Source: a virus. From it: 64,000 bases of DNA. The notes below the pieces were generated by a model. That model worked only from the letters and a program-made list of their open reading frames with translations. It ran no database searches and had not been told where the DNA came from. Shown here one piece after another: positions 13,762-22,576 of the stretch. A program made the translations under genes and the position numbers. Positions within the stretch are counted from its first letter, which is position 1; every line of letters begins with the position of its first letter. Location of the stretch: positions 1-64,000 of IMG/VR virus record IMGVR_UViG_3300050821_000359. One strand, written 5' to 3'.

Positions 13762-14440
13762 TAAAATTCCTGCTATTGTTGGAGAAATACAAGCAGGAGA
13801 AGCTAAGAAAATAAGAAAGCAACTAGAGCAGTTGATTGCAAAGGTTAACAATTCAGCTTTTGATATTGCTATTTTGTTGCATGAAATTAGAAAAAACGGA
13901 TATTATCAGGAATTCGGCACATTTACTGAATATATTAAGACTTTATCTCTAAAACCTCGTAAATGCCAATATTTAGAAAAGATAGCATCGACTATGGAAG
14001 AACTGTCTATTCCTAGAGAGAAGTATGAAGGGCTAGGTATAGCGAAACTAAGGGAAATTACTAGTCTTGATCTTAGTCAGACATGGACTAACCCTGAGAC
14101 TAACGAACAGACTCCTGTCAAACTCTTTGTAGAAGGCTTTATCGACAAGGGTCAAGATATGACTCTTGATGAGATTAAGCAACATGTAAAAACTTTAAAG
14201 GGACTAACCGGGGAGGATTCGCTCATTTGGCTAAATTTCTCAATCAAGCAATCAGTGCTTGACAATACGGTTCGTCCTGCCCTAGAATTAGGGAAGTTAA
14301 ACATTGGTTCTACGGGGAAAGACGACGACGGAAATAGTTTTGATCCGTCAGATGGACGAGCGTTAGAGGCAATAGCTGCTGAATATATTACTAATCCGGC
14401 TAATAACCCGTATCAGGAGTTAGAGAATAGTGACGTTTAA
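13748..14440 (+). CDS. Hypothetical helical phage protein (230 aa)
   Basis: ATG overlaps the previous gene by 14 bases. N-terminal helices (GEAKKIRKQLEQLIAKVNNSAFDIAILLHEIRKNGYYQEFG) followed by a KPRKCQYLEKI helix resemble DUF3102-like or ParB-associated helical domains. The C-terminal half is acidic (GKDDDGNSFDPSDG). Probable DNA-associated protein, with low certainty. Confidence 0.5.
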   Translation: MEIINKIPAIVGEIQAGEAKKIRKQLEQLIAKVNNSAFDIAILLHEIRKNGYYQEFGTFTEYIKTLSLKPRKCQYLEKIASTMEELSIPREKYEGLGIAKLREITSLDLSQTWTNPETNEQTPVKLFVEGFIDKGQDMTLDEIKQHVKTLKGLTGEDSLIWLNFSIKQSVLDNTVRPALELGKLNIGSTGKDDDGNSFDPSDGRALEAIAAEYITNPANNPYQELENSDV

Positions 14441-14624
14441 ATCAGTAACCATAGCAGCCGGTGCTTGGCTTATGCCTATCCTGTTTCTAGTAGGACTAGG
14501 GGTAATGCTAGTAGTCGGACATTTAGTTGGCTGGTCGTTAGTAACAGTATTTTTTACGTATTCGATAGGATGGTTAATAGGTTATGTTACTGATTCGTTT
14601 ACAGAATACTATCTTGAACCTTAA
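14430..14624 (+). CDS. Two-pass membrane protein (64 aa)
   Basis: GTG start overlapping the previous stop region. Two hydrophobic helices, about residues 7-29 and 35-54 (WLMPILFLVGLGVMLVVGHL, LVTVFFTYSIGWLIGYV), with a short polar C-terminus. Holin-like size, but it sits in the replication region, so a membrane or superinfection role is equally possible. Confidence 0.55.
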   Translation: MTFKSVTIAAGAWLMPILFLVGLGVMLVVGHLVGWSLVTVFFTYSIGWLIGYVTDSFTEYYLEP

Positions 14625-14663
14625 ATGGTTTGTTGTTAATTATGGATCGTTTATTCCGGTGCT

Positions 14664-14921
14664 ATGGAACTTTATAAAGTTAAATGCTTTTTACGTGATA
14701 AGTTTAGGTGTCGTAGTTGCAATAACATGAACAACATAACTTGTCATCATCTTATTTATAGATCACAAGGTGGGACAAACGATCTAAACAATGTTATAAC
14801 ACTTTGTAATAGCTGTCATGACGGCCATCACCGTAAGAAGTTACTGATAACAGTTATCAGGATTATGGAAGAAGATTGCATAGTAAGATTTGAAAGGAAA
14901 TCTGGATGGAAACCGACTTAG
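14664..14921 (+). CDS. Minimal HNH endonuclease (85 aa)
   Basis: Compact HNH domain: CRSCNN, N-I-T-C-H-H-L-I-Y-R-S-Q-G-G, D-L-N-N-V-I-T-L-C, then C-H-D-G-H-H. All metal-binding Cys and the catalytic His pair are present. No DNA-binding extension. Sits in a row of three HNH/endonuclease-like genes before the helicase. Confidence 0.75.
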   Translation: MELYKVKCFLRDKFRCRSCNNMNNITCHHLIYRSQGGTNDLNNVITLCNSCHDGHHRKKLLITVIRIMEEDCIVRFERKSGWKPT

Positions 14922-14930
14922 AGAGGAGTA

Positions 14931-15515
14931 ATGAAATGCTGTACTAAGTGCAATCTATTTAAAGACGATTCTGAGTTCTATATAAGAAAAACAGGAAAAC
15001 TGTATTCGTGGTGCAAGGATTGTACTAAACAGTATGCAGAAGAAAACCCATCAAATACCGCCAAAAACCCGGAATGGATCGCGGCTTACAGATTAAAAAA
15101 CAGAGATAGGTTGATAGCTAATCATAGAAAATCTAGGGCCAATAACTTACCCAAACGAAGAAACATTGAGAAGAAATGGGCAGCAAAAGACAGACAAGAA
15201 AACCCCGGCAAATACTTAGTACATCAGGCAAGAGCAAGAGCTAGAAAGAAAGGTCTGCCATTTAATTTAGAAGGCACTGTCGATATTCCAGATTTTTGCC
15301 CAATTCTTAACATACCTCTGTTCAAAGGTATTAAGAAACATGGACCAAATTCACCTAGTTTAGATCAAATAGTTGCTGGAAACGGTTATACAAAAGACAA
15401 TTCTCAAGTTATTTCATATAAAGCTAACACAATGAAGACCGATGCTTCGCCCGAAGAACTAATTCGTTTTGCTAATTGGGTGCTAAAAACTTATGTTAAG
15501 ACCTTACCAGACTAA
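14931..15515 (+). CDS. HNH-like homing endonuclease with N-terminal zinc ribbon (194 aa)
   Basis: Ribosome site AGAGAGGAGTA. Zn ribbon CTKCNLFK...WCKDC at the N-terminus, a basic helical middle, then a nuclease-type C-terminus with CPILNIPL, P-S-L-D-Q-I-V-A-G-N-G-Y and NSQVISYKANTMK, a pattern shared with phage HNH proteins. It overlaps the helicase by 23 bases, so it may have inserted at the helicase start. Confidence 0.65.
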   Translation: MKCCTKCNLFKDDSEFYIRKTGKLYSWCKDCTKQYAEENPSNTAKNPEWIAAYRLKNRDRLIANHRKSRANNLPKRRNIEKKWAAKDRQENPGKYLVHQARARARKKGLPFNLEGTVDIPDFCPILNIPLFKGIKKHGPNSPSLDQIVAGNGYTKDNSQVISYKANTMKTDASPEELIRFANWVLKTYVKTLPD

Positions 15516-17130
15516 AGCTATACAATTAATTCGTAACAAACACATTGCCGGGGTTTCTCGGCAATTGTTGTGTATGGCTACTGGAACCGGTAAATCGGTA
15601 GTTTTTGCTAATCTTCCCAAAGAAATGCAAGATATTTTGCCCGGCCAGACCATGCTGTTAGTGCATCGAGACGAATTGGCGAAACAAGCTGTTGAACACT
15701 TTAGAAGCATAAATCCAACTTTAACTGTTCAACAAGAAGCAGGAGCACTAATTTGTGACGCATCCATAGCCGACATAGTAGTAGCCAGTGTTCAAACTTT
15801 GGGAAGACAAGGGACCATTCGCACCAACAAATTTAACTGGAATAACATATCCAGACTAATTGTTGACGAAGCTCATCGTAGTATCACTAATAGCTATAAA
15901 CAAGTTTTTGATGTGGGTGGCTATCTAAAAGATAACAAACGTTTGCTATTAGGTTGTACAGCAACCCCCGTTAGGGGCGACGGACAAGGACTTAACGAGA
16001 TATACCAAGCTATCCCTTTTACGTATTCTCTTAGACAAGCAATAGATGATGGTTGGCTGGTAGATGTTAAGGGTATACGAGTAAATACTAAAGTCAGTTT
16101 AGATCAGGTTAGTACGAAGGGCGGCGAATACGACGAAAAAGAGTTAGCAGAAGCTATCGATACACCTTGGAGGAATGCTCTTGTTGCAAAAAGTTATCTG
16201 GAACATTGTGAGGGAAGACAGGCTATTGGGTTTTCCGTTAATATCCTTCATGCGCAGAATCTTGCTGAAACATTTAAGAAGAAAGGTATTAACGCGGAGT
16301 GGGTATCCGGCGTGGACCCGGAGAAAGACGACAAGATCAGCCGCTTTAGAAAGGGTCAAATAGATGTTCTGTTTAACGCTCAGTTACTTGTCGAAGGGTT
16401 TGACTGTCCACCTATCTGCTGTGTTATAATGGCAGCACCAACTAAAAGCGGCGTTGTTTTCAGCCAAAGGGTAGGAAGAGGAACGAGGTTATTTGATGGT
16501 AAGACTGATGTTATTGTCCTTGATATGGTTGATACTTCTGTCCGTCATAGCTTAATTACTTTACCAACTCTATTAGGATTACCTTCTAAACTAGACCTAA
16601 AAGGAACTTCGCTAACAAAAGCTATTGAGAAGATCGAAGAGATTCAAAAGAAGTACCCACATCTAGATTTTACAACGTTAGACGATATTACTAAAGTTGA
16701 TAGTTGGGTTACTAACGTTAATCTTTTCGAGGTTAAGATACCGGCTGAAATAGATGCTAATAGCGAATTTATATGGCACCCTACAGCAATCGGCGGGTAT
16801 GTATTAATGCTTCCTGACAAAGATGAAATCAGGATCAGTCAGAATCTTCTTGATATTTGGGAATTACGTGGTAAGATAAAGGGGAAGTCTTATAAAGGTG
16901 AGAGGAATACGCTGGAAGAAGCTTTAGCAGCAGCCGATAAATTGGTTATGGACGTGGCTCCGGATGTACTAAAAATTGTCCAGAAAGAAGCTAAATGGCA
17001 CAAAGACCCGCCTACACCCGGTCAGTTAAAGTTGTTAAAGAAATTGTATAAGAATAAGCAAATACCGGATAACCTAACAAAAGGTTCGGTCAGTAAATTA
17101 ATAGGATCAGCGTTAGCTGGAAAGGAATGA
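15493..17130 (+). CDS. SF2 DEAH-box helicase (UvsW/type III Res-like, 545 aa)
   Basis: ATG 15493. Motifs in order: L-R-P-Y-Q (Q-motif-like), Walker A M-A-T-G-T-G-K-S (about 28-35), LLVHRDELA (Ia), VASVQTL, D-E-A-H-R (II), GCTATP (III), and C-terminal domain motifs QAIGFSV, NAQLLVEGFD and QRVGRGTR (VI). It hydrolyses ATP to unwind or remodel nucleic acid; phage members of this group (UvsW-like) reverse forks, clear R-loops and switch replication modes. About 200 extra C-terminal residues include PTPGQLKLLKKLY, a segment also seen in ssDNA/ATPase tails. Confidence 0.9.
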   Translation: MLRPYQTKAIQLIRNKHIAGVSRQLLCMATGTGKSVVFANLPKEMQDILPGQTMLLVHRDELAKQAVEHFRSINPTLTVQQEAGALICDASIADIVVASVQTLGRQGTIRTNKFNWNNISRLIVDEAHRSITNSYKQVFDVGGYLKDNKRLLLGCTATPVRGDGQGLNEIYQAIPFTYSLRQAIDDGWLVDVKGIRVNTKVSLDQVSTKGGEYDEKELAEAIDTPWRNALVAKSYLEHCEGRQAIGFSVNILHAQNLAETFKKKGINAEWVSGVDPEKDDKISRFRKGQIDVLFNAQLLVEGFDCPPICCVIMAAPTKSGVVFSQRVGRGTRLFDGKTDVIVLDMVDTSVRHSLITLPTLLGLPSKLDLKGTSLTKAIEKIEEIQKKYPHLDFTTLDDITKVDSWVTNVNLFEVKIPAEIDANSEFIWHPTAIGGYVLMLPDKDEIRISQNLLDIWELRGKIKGKSYKGERNTLEEALAAADKLVMDVAPDVLKIVQKEAKWHKDPPTPGQLKLLKKLYKNKQIPDNLTKGSVSKLIGSALAGKE

Positions 17131-17438
17131 TGGCTCACGATTTTGAGATTAGTCAGTTTCAATTCGATGTGTTAAAGAAGTTATACGATTCTAAGACGCC
17201 GGTCATTGTTGCGATGGAGCCAAAGGACAGTGACCCTGAGAAAGATCGTCATGCTATTATTTTCCACCAAGTACAGTATGACGATCTTGTTAAACACAAT
17301 CTTTTCAAAGATGTAACAGAAATGTTTAAAGGAAAACTTGATAGTAAAGTGCTAGAAGGTAGAGGGTACAAAGTTTATTCTGTTACTAACCAAGCTATCG
17401 AGATTATGTCCTTATATGCGAAGGGAGTTGTTCAATGA
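17127..17438 (+). CDS. Hypothetical phage protein (103 aa)
   Basis: Overlaps the helicase by 4 bases (ATGA). Pattern: helix, VIVAMEPKD strand, HAIIFHQVQYDDLVKHNLF, then GRGYKVYSVTNQAIEIMSLY. A winged-helix-like layout is possible, not proven. Its stop overlaps the next ATG. Confidence 0.55.
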   Translation: MMAHDFEISQFQFDVLKKLYDSKTPVIVAMEPKDSDPEKDRHAIIFHQVQYDDLVKHNLFKDVTEMFKGKLDSKVLEGRGYKVYSVTNQAIEIMSLYAKGVVQ

Positions 17439-17614
17439 ATAGAAACTCTGAGGTACTAGCAGATTTTGTGAAATACTGTCAGGAACACCCTGACGAACGA
17501 TTTTGGCAGGCTATTAGAAATTGGAGCGGTTACTTCAAAGTTGTTGTGGGACCGACCACTATGGACGAAGGTTTAGATACTTTTTATTGGGAAGGAAAAC
17601 GGCATGAAAGCTAA
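17435..17614 (+). CDS. Small phage protein with FWQAIRNW motif (59 aa)
   Basis: ATG overlaps the preceding TGA (ATGA). RFWQAIRNWSGY in the centre is a recurring motif of small phage proteins of unknown role. Ends inside the start of the next RNA-ligase gene (11-base overlap). Confidence 0.55.
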   Translation: MNRNSEVLADFVKYCQEHPDERFWQAIRNWSGYFKVVVGPTTMDEGLDTFYWEGKRHES

Positions 17615-18752
17615 TCACCAAGTAAACATTGTCAAAATTGATACTATCCTGCCACACACCAACGCGGATAATCTTGAGATTATCAAGGTAGGAGAATATC
17701 AGGTAGTTTCTAGGAAGGGTCAGTTTGTTATTGGATCACTAGGAGTTTACCTACAACCGGATTCGGTCGTTCCGCAAACCGAGGCGTTTCGTTTTATCTG
17801 GGGAGACTATTATGCTGAACCGCCAATGCACGGTGCTGTGACTGTTCCTGAGAAGAAACGGCGAATTACTGTTAGAAGGTTTAGAGGAGAATGGTCAGAG
17901 GGACTGTTACTACCTGTTAGTGATTTTGATGAACTTGTTGATAGTACATTGACTAGACATTTTGTAGAATCGGATCATCCGGTTGGAAAAGATGTTAGCG
18001 AACTTTTAGGAATTATTCACTATGATCCTGATAAAGAACTTAGAGGCGACGATCAGGCTGCTCCTAAACGGAAGAGACGTTATCCGAAGACTCTCAGGGG
18101 ATGGATTAATTTCCTATTAGCTAAGTTGAGTTTTAGGAATCGGGAGAAGTTCTTAGCTGGAACTGACAGTCTAGGTATTCCATCCTATGATGTTAATGCT
18201 TTAAAGAATTATCCTAATACCTTTCAGGATGGAGAACTAGTTTCCGTTACTGAGAAGATACATGGAAGTAACGCACGATACGTTTTTATTGATGGAGTAA
18301 TGTATGCGGGGTCGAAAAACTACTGGAAGGCGCAAGACTCTAGCTGTATATGGCGCAAGGCAATCGTTGCGAACCCTTGGATTCGTCAATGGTGCGAGTC
18401 ACACCCTGAGTATGTGCTTTACGGCGAAGTCGGAGCAAGTCAGAAGGGTTTCGATTACGGACACAAAGCCGATGACCCATTCTTCTTCGTCTTCGACGTA
18501 AGGCTTCCTAACGGCAAATGGGCTGACGAGAATACGCCAGAAGGCTTGCAGGCTCTTATGTCTTTGCAGCCTTATTGGGTGCCAGAACTGTACAAGGGAC
18601 CGTTTGACAAGGAAACTGTTAAAGCTTTGTCAACAGGACCGTCAACAGTCATGAAAGCAAAGCATATTAGAGAAGGTGTAGTAGTTTCTGCTGTTGCTCG
18701 AAGGGCTAAGTTAAAGGTGGTATCGAATACGTTTCTAGAAAAGGATAAGTAA
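17604..18752 (+). CDS. Rnl5/DRB0094-type RNA ligase (382 aa)
   Basis: An N-terminal OB-type domain (VNIVKIDTILPHTNADNLEIIKV) precedes the adenylyltransferase domain, the order found in Deinococcus DRB0094. Motif I is T-E-K218-I-H-G-S-N; motif III is near VLYGEVGA; motif IV is H-I-R-E-G-V-V-V; motif V is KLKVVS. The family seals nicked RNA, especially 3'-OH/5'-PO4 in RNA:DNA or RNA duplexes. Between the two domains is a basic segment (about residues 153-185, KRKRRYPKTLRGW) that could bind RNA. Unlike the Rnl1-type enzyme at 10.7 kb, so the phage carries two distinct ligase classes. Confidence 0.85.
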   Translation: MKANHQVNIVKIDTILPHTNADNLEIIKVGEYQVVSRKGQFVIGSLGVYLQPDSVVPQTEAFRFIWGDYYAEPPMHGAVTVPEKKRRITVRRFRGEWSEGLLLPVSDFDELVDSTLTRHFVESDHPVGKDVSELLGIIHYDPDKELRGDDQAAPKRKRRYPKTLRGWINFLLAKLSFRNREKFLAGTDSLGIPSYDVNALKNYPNTFQDGELVSVTEKIHGSNARYVFIDGVMYAGSKNYWKAQDSSCIWRKAIVANPWIRQWCESHPEYVLYGEVGASQKGFDYGHKADDPFFFVFDVRLPNGKWADENTPEGLQALMSLQPYWVPELYKGPFDKETVKALSTGPSTVMKAKHIREGVVVSAVARRAKLKVVSNTFLEKDK

Positions 18753-19003
18753 TGGAATCTAAATTGGTTACAGGAAAAGACTTACGGGTAGAAATTCGTC
18801 ATACAACTTCCGGCAAAAGTAAAAAGCACAAATGGAACGATCACGCACAATTTCTTTTGATCGTGTACCCAGATGGACAAATGCGCTTCTCAGCCAATGG
18901 GACCGTTGTGTTTAGCCGAGAGCTATTGGAAAAGATTGACGACGAAATAGAAGAGGCACAGGCAGCATTGTTTAAAGAATTAAAGGGATTAAATGGAATC
19001 TGA
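18752..19003 (+). CDS. Hypothetical phage protein (83 aa)
   Basis: TAATG overlap with the RNA-ligase stop. Basic strand-rich N-terminus (KDLRVEIRHTTSGKSKKHKW), strands around QFLLIVYPDGQMRFSANGTVVFS and a C-terminal helix. Unknown. Confidence 0.55.
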   Translation: MESKLVTGKDLRVEIRHTTSGKSKKHKWNDHAQFLLIVYPDGQMRFSANGTVVFSRELLEKIDDEIEEAQAALFKELKGLNGI

Positions 19004-19151
19004 AAAAGAAGCGCATCTATGTGAGAAATGCGGTGCAATTGTTTGGAACAAAACACTGCACGAAGAGTATCATGAAGAAATAGGAAAATATCAACGTTAC
19101 GTAAACTTATTTAGACCAAAGCCGCGCCCTCACCGTAACGCAGGAGGATAG
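18993..19151 (+). CDS. Small C2H2-type zinc-finger protein (52 aa)
   Basis: ATG inside the previous gene end. C10-x2-C13-x9-H23-x3-H27 (CEKCG...HEEYH) matches a classical C2H2 finger spacing closely, followed by a basic P/R tail. Such tiny fingers occur in phage genomes but their targets are unknown. Confidence 0.6.
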   Translation: MESEKEAHLCEKCGAIVWNKTLHEEYHEEIGKYQRYVNLFRPKPRPHRNAGG

Positions 19152-19694
19152 GTGATACCTGATCAATTAGAAATTTTGGAAGGCTACTGTCAATGTGGTT
19201 GTGGCAACAAGACCACCATTAGCAAAAGAACTGATCCCAAACGAGGAAATGTTGAAGGACAACCGGTCAAATGGGTTACCGGACATAGCAGAAATAGAGC
19301 CAAAGGACCAGAATATATCGTTAATCCAGATACCGGCTGTTGGGAATGGCAATTGTCTTTAAATAATAACGGATACGGTAGAAAAGTCTGTGGACAAAGT
19401 ATTTACGCACATATCTATTATTATCAACAAAAATACGGAGACATTCCTAAAGGACTAGAACTAGATCATAAATGTAAGGTTAGACACTGTTGTAATCCCG
19501 ATCATCTAGAACCCGTTACACATACTATAAACATGAGACGTAGCGCAAGAACCAAATATACAGAAGAAACTGTCAAATACATCCGACAATTAAAATCAGA
19601 AGGATTAGGTTCTAGAAAAGTCTCTAAACTTCTAGGAATTCCTAGAAACACTGTCGCTTTTATCATGTCTGGGAGACTTTGGAAAAATGTCTAA
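19152..19694 (+). CDS. HNH homing endonuclease with C-terminal HTH (180 aa)
   Basis: GTG start directly after the previous stop, with AGGAGG upstream. Cys-rich start (CQCGCGN), an HNH_3-type nuclease core (G-C-W-E-W, A-H-I-Y, L-E-L-D-H-K-C, R-H-C-C-N-P-D-H-L-E-P-V) and a C-terminal helix-turn-helix (EGLGSRKVSKLLGIPRNTV). This is the I-HmuI-like layout. It abuts the primase-helicase gene, overlapping by 8 bases. Confidence 0.85.
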   Translation: MIPDQLEILEGYCQCGCGNKTTISKRTDPKRGNVEGQPVKWVTGHSRNRAKGPEYIVNPDTGCWEWQLSLNNNGYGRKVCGQSIYAHIYYYQQKYGDIPKGLELDHKCKVRHCCNPDHLEPVTHTINMRRSARTKYTEETVKYIRQLKSEGLGSRKVSKLLGIPRNTVAFIMSGRLWKNV

Positions 19695-21687
19695 TATTGA
19701 TGAAAAGTATTCTGGAAGCATTGCCTTACAATTTGTTATTAGCCAAGGATGGAATTGGAAACCTGCAACATACCCAAACATTGAAATTGAGTGTTGCCCG
19801 AAGTGTGCGAAAAATTCCTACGGCCATTTCTACATGGAATGTCGAGGACCGCAAGACCCGCAAAAACAACGCGACTCACTCTTCCTTTGTCAGAAATGCG
19901 GTTTCTCTGGTAACTTACTCACTTTAAAGCAATTTTTAAATATAGGTATTTCTGAAGTATCTTCTCAGAAGGATTGGGCAGCTAGTCAAAAGAAGATCGA
20001 CATTCTGCCGAATGTTGACAAGTGTCACGAAGCCTTGTTAGCAGACGGGGATGCTCTCGATTATTTAATGAATATTAGAGGATTCTCTAAAGACATTATC
20101 AAACAACAGAAACTAGGGCTGACAAAGCATTACTTCAAGAGCACTGGAGAAGTAAGAGCGTTAGTTTATCCTTACCTATTAAACGGTAATCAGATTTGGG
20201 CGCACTACCGAACCTTGCCCGATCCTAACAATCTTTCTAAGGTTCCTAAAGACTTTGCTAGTCCTGCTGGATGGGACGCTACTTTGTATAATATCGGAGT
20301 GCTTTCACCCGAAGTCAAAGAATTGGTCATGGTTGAGGGCGAGGCAAATTGTATTGCAGCTTTGGATAAAGGTATTCTGGACATATGTGGGGTTCCGGGG
20401 GCTAACGTTCGCAAAGCAGAATGGATTGACAAGTTAGACACAGTTGAAAAGGTTTACATCTGCTATGATACAGATAAAGTTGGACAACGAGCAGCACAGG
20501 CTATCGCTAGTAAAGTTGGTATTGAAAAATGCTATAAGATTGTACTTCCATCCTTTGATGTGGTTACTGAATCTGGTGAGACAAAAAAGGGTAAAGACCT
20601 TAATGAGTGGTTTTTAAATGGAGGAACAAAAGAAACTTTCGAGCAATTAAAGTTAGAAGCAAAACTTTTTGACGTGGATGGTGTCACTAATTCTAGCGAT
20701 GCATTAGAAGAATTTGAAGAAGAACTGGACGGTAAAGGTGCCGGTCAGAAGTATGTTTGGCCGATGGTTGGAGATATTATCCAGTTTGATGAAGGCGACT
20801 GCATACACATTTTGGCCGAAGAAAAAGTAGGAAAGACGAAGTTCGCTATGAACCTATTAGAGTACATGGTAGGAGCATACGACGAAAACGGTGTTAACAT
20901 TTGTCTAGAAATGACTCGTCCCAAGCAAGCTAGAATGTGGGTCAGTCATAAGAGTGGGGTAGCTGATAACATCCCTAAGACACCAGAAGAGGCACAGTAT
21001 CTTACAGATCAATTCAAGTCAGTTATCCCTGTTGTTAAAGATATGGTAGCAAATAGAAAAGGAGAGCTATTCTTTTGCTCCCCTAAGTACCATTCGGCTG
21101 ACGACATTTACAAGTTGATTATTGATTGTATCCGTAGATATGGCGTCAAGTGGATTGTGCTTGACAATTTGCAGAGATTGTGCGATACTACTATTGGTGG
21201 TAAAAACAGGACACAATACCTTTCTGAGATTAGCAAGCGGCTGTCACAGATTTGTAAAGAATACCTAGTACAGATTATCCTGATTTTACAACCTAACAGA
21301 GTTAGTGAAAACAAATTAACAGCCGTTTCTAACGTGGACGGTGCTTCACAAGTCGCCAAGGACTGCGACGGGCTACTTATTCTCAACTGTAACAAAATAG
21401 GGGAAATAAGTAAAGATATGCTGGCTCAGGGCGGATTTATTCAGACTGAAGGCACGTTCAGTCCCGAAGTCTTAGTAACCGCCGCGCTTAGTCGCTATTC
21501 CGCTGGTGGGTCAACGATGTTGTACTTTGATAGAGCTACAAGTACAGTCTACAAGTTAACTGAAGGAAAAATTGCTGCTATGACGGCAAAAGCTAACGCC
21601 GGTATCGGATACGCCGAACAAGCTAAAGCTATGAACATGCCGTTAGACGCTTTAAAGGATGTAATAAACACTGATATAATTGTATGA
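19687..21687 (+). CDS. Primase-helicase, T7 gp4-like (666 aa)
   Basis: Zinc-binding start with C37/C40 and C68/C71, then a TOPRIM core (LVMVE218GEANCIAAL; CYD261TD263KVGQ), and a DnaB-like RecA-fold helicase with Walker A at 377-384 (A-E-E-K-V-G-K-T), LEMTRP, WIVLDNLQRL (Walker B) and IILILQPNR. This combines primer synthesis and 5'-3' unwinding in one protein. The Walker A lacks the usual first Gly, which is unusual but the G-K-T is kept. Immediately follows an HNH gene and overlaps the next gene by 4 bases. Confidence 0.9.
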   Translation: MSNIDEKYSGSIALQFVISQGWNWKPATYPNIEIECCPKCAKNSYGHFYMECRGPQDPQKQRDSLFLCQKCGFSGNLLTLKQFLNIGISEVSSQKDWAASQKKIDILPNVDKCHEALLADGDALDYLMNIRGFSKDIIKQQKLGLTKHYFKSTGEVRALVYPYLLNGNQIWAHYRTLPDPNNLSKVPKDFASPAGWDATLYNIGVLSPEVKELVMVEGEANCIAALDKGILDICGVPGANVRKAEWIDKLDTVEKVYICYDTDKVGQRAAQAIASKVGIEKCYKIVLPSFDVVTESGETKKGKDLNEWFLNGGTKETFEQLKLEAKLFDVDGVTNSSDALEEFEEELDGKGAGQKYVWPMVGDIIQFDEGDCIHILAEEKVGKTKFAMNLLEYMVGAYDENGVNICLEMTRPKQARMWVSHKSGVADNIPKTPEEAQYLTDQFKSVIPVVKDMVANRKGELFFCSPKYHSADDIYKLIIDCIRRYGVKWIVLDNLQRLCDTTIGGKNRTQYLSEISKRLSQICKEYLVQIILILQPNRVSENKLTAVSNVDGASQVAKDCDGLLILNCNKIGEISKDMLAQGGFIQTEGTFSPEVLVTAALSRYSAGGSTMLYFDRATSTVYKLTEGKIAAMTAKANAGIGYAEQAKAMNMPLDALKDVINTDIIV

Positions 21688-22190
21688 CAGAACGACAGAA
21701 GATTAACCAAGTAATTAGTAAATTGCGAAACGATTGGCCTACTACTCCAGAAGAGTGTAAGACATATGGAATACGTCTTTGCAAATATAGCCGATCTGGT
21801 GCGTATAGATATGTCTATAAGGTGTGGGGTTTGCCACTTGTTATCAAATTTCCACAAAACGATGACGACAAGATACATGCTATTCAGGAATGGATAGTTT
21901 ATAATAAACTGAAATTCTGTGATAGGTATAGGAAATTAAAGAAGTACATGCCTACCATTTACTACTTTAACATGAAGACCGGGGTAAGTGCTATGCGGTA
22001 TTATAAGGTGCTTGGCGAGTCAAATTGGCGTAACTCTAATAAATACGATAAATCTAGAAGCCTTTTAGAGAAACGAGTTAAAAAGATTTATAAACACGCA
22101 AACGATGTTGACAATTCGGGCAACGTAGCAAGGGATAAAAACGGACAGCTAAAGATAATAGATTTAGGCTGCTTCGATGAGGTTTGGTGA
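21684..22190 (+). CDS. Minimal protein kinase-like fold protein (168 aa)
   Basis: ATG overlaps the primase-helicase stop. N-lobe-like GAYRYVYKVWGLPLVIKFP (glycine-loop substitute and V-I-K lysine), hinge region, then H-A-N-D-V-D-N-S-G-N-V (catalytic-loop-like D and N) and I-I-D-L-G (DFG-like). That is the order of kinase-fold active-site motifs in a very small protein. Substrate unknown; it may be a pseudokinase or small-molecule kinase. Confidence 0.5.
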   Translation: MTERQKINQVISKLRNDWPTTPEECKTYGIRLCKYSRSGAYRYVYKVWGLPLVIKFPQNDDDKIHAIQEWIVYNKLKFCDRYRKLKKYMPTIYYFNMKTGVSAMRYYKVLGESNWRNSNKYDKSRSLLEKRVKKIYKHANDVDNSGNVARDKNGQLKIIDLGCFDEVW

Positions 22191-22576
22191 CAGCAAAAGA
22201 ACGAGCAAAGGATGCTAGATTAAAAAGAGAATACCATATAACCCTTGCAGAATTTAATAAGGTTCTAGCATATCAGAATAACTGTTGTGCAATTTGTAAG
22301 AAAAGATTTGGTAAGAAGGGTCAGAAATTAATACTATCAGTTGATCACTGTCACACAACGGGGTTATGTCGTGGCCTGCTCTGTTGGCCTTGCAATAAAG
22401 CTATAGCAATTTTTCAAGATGATGCGAAGAGAATGGCGGCAGCTTCGCAGTACATACTTAATCCGCCGTTTACTGTCGTTCTGGGTGCTCCTAGAGTCAC
22501 CGCGCCGGGGAAGGTAGGAACCAAAATAAGAGCCAAAAGGTTACTAAAAATGGCTAGGGAAAAGAATGGGGCTTAG
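22187..22576 (+). CDS. Endonuclease VII-like HNH protein (129-130 aa)
   Basis: GTG at 22187 overlaps the previous TGA; TTG at 22184 is an alternative. Core C-C-A-I-C, L-S-V-D-H-C-H, G-L-C-R-G-L-L-C-W-P-C-N-K-A: the zinc-and-catalytic pattern of recombination endonuclease VII (T4 gp49). It may resolve branched DNA, or be a homing copy, since the same core recurs in three other genes here. Confidence 0.8.
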   Translation: MTAKERAKDARLKREYHITLAEFNKVLAYQNNCCAICKKRFGKKGQKLILSVDHCHTTGLCRGLLCWPCNKAIAIFQDDAKRMAAASQYILNPPFTVVLGAPRVTAPGKVGTKIRAKRLLKMAREKNGA

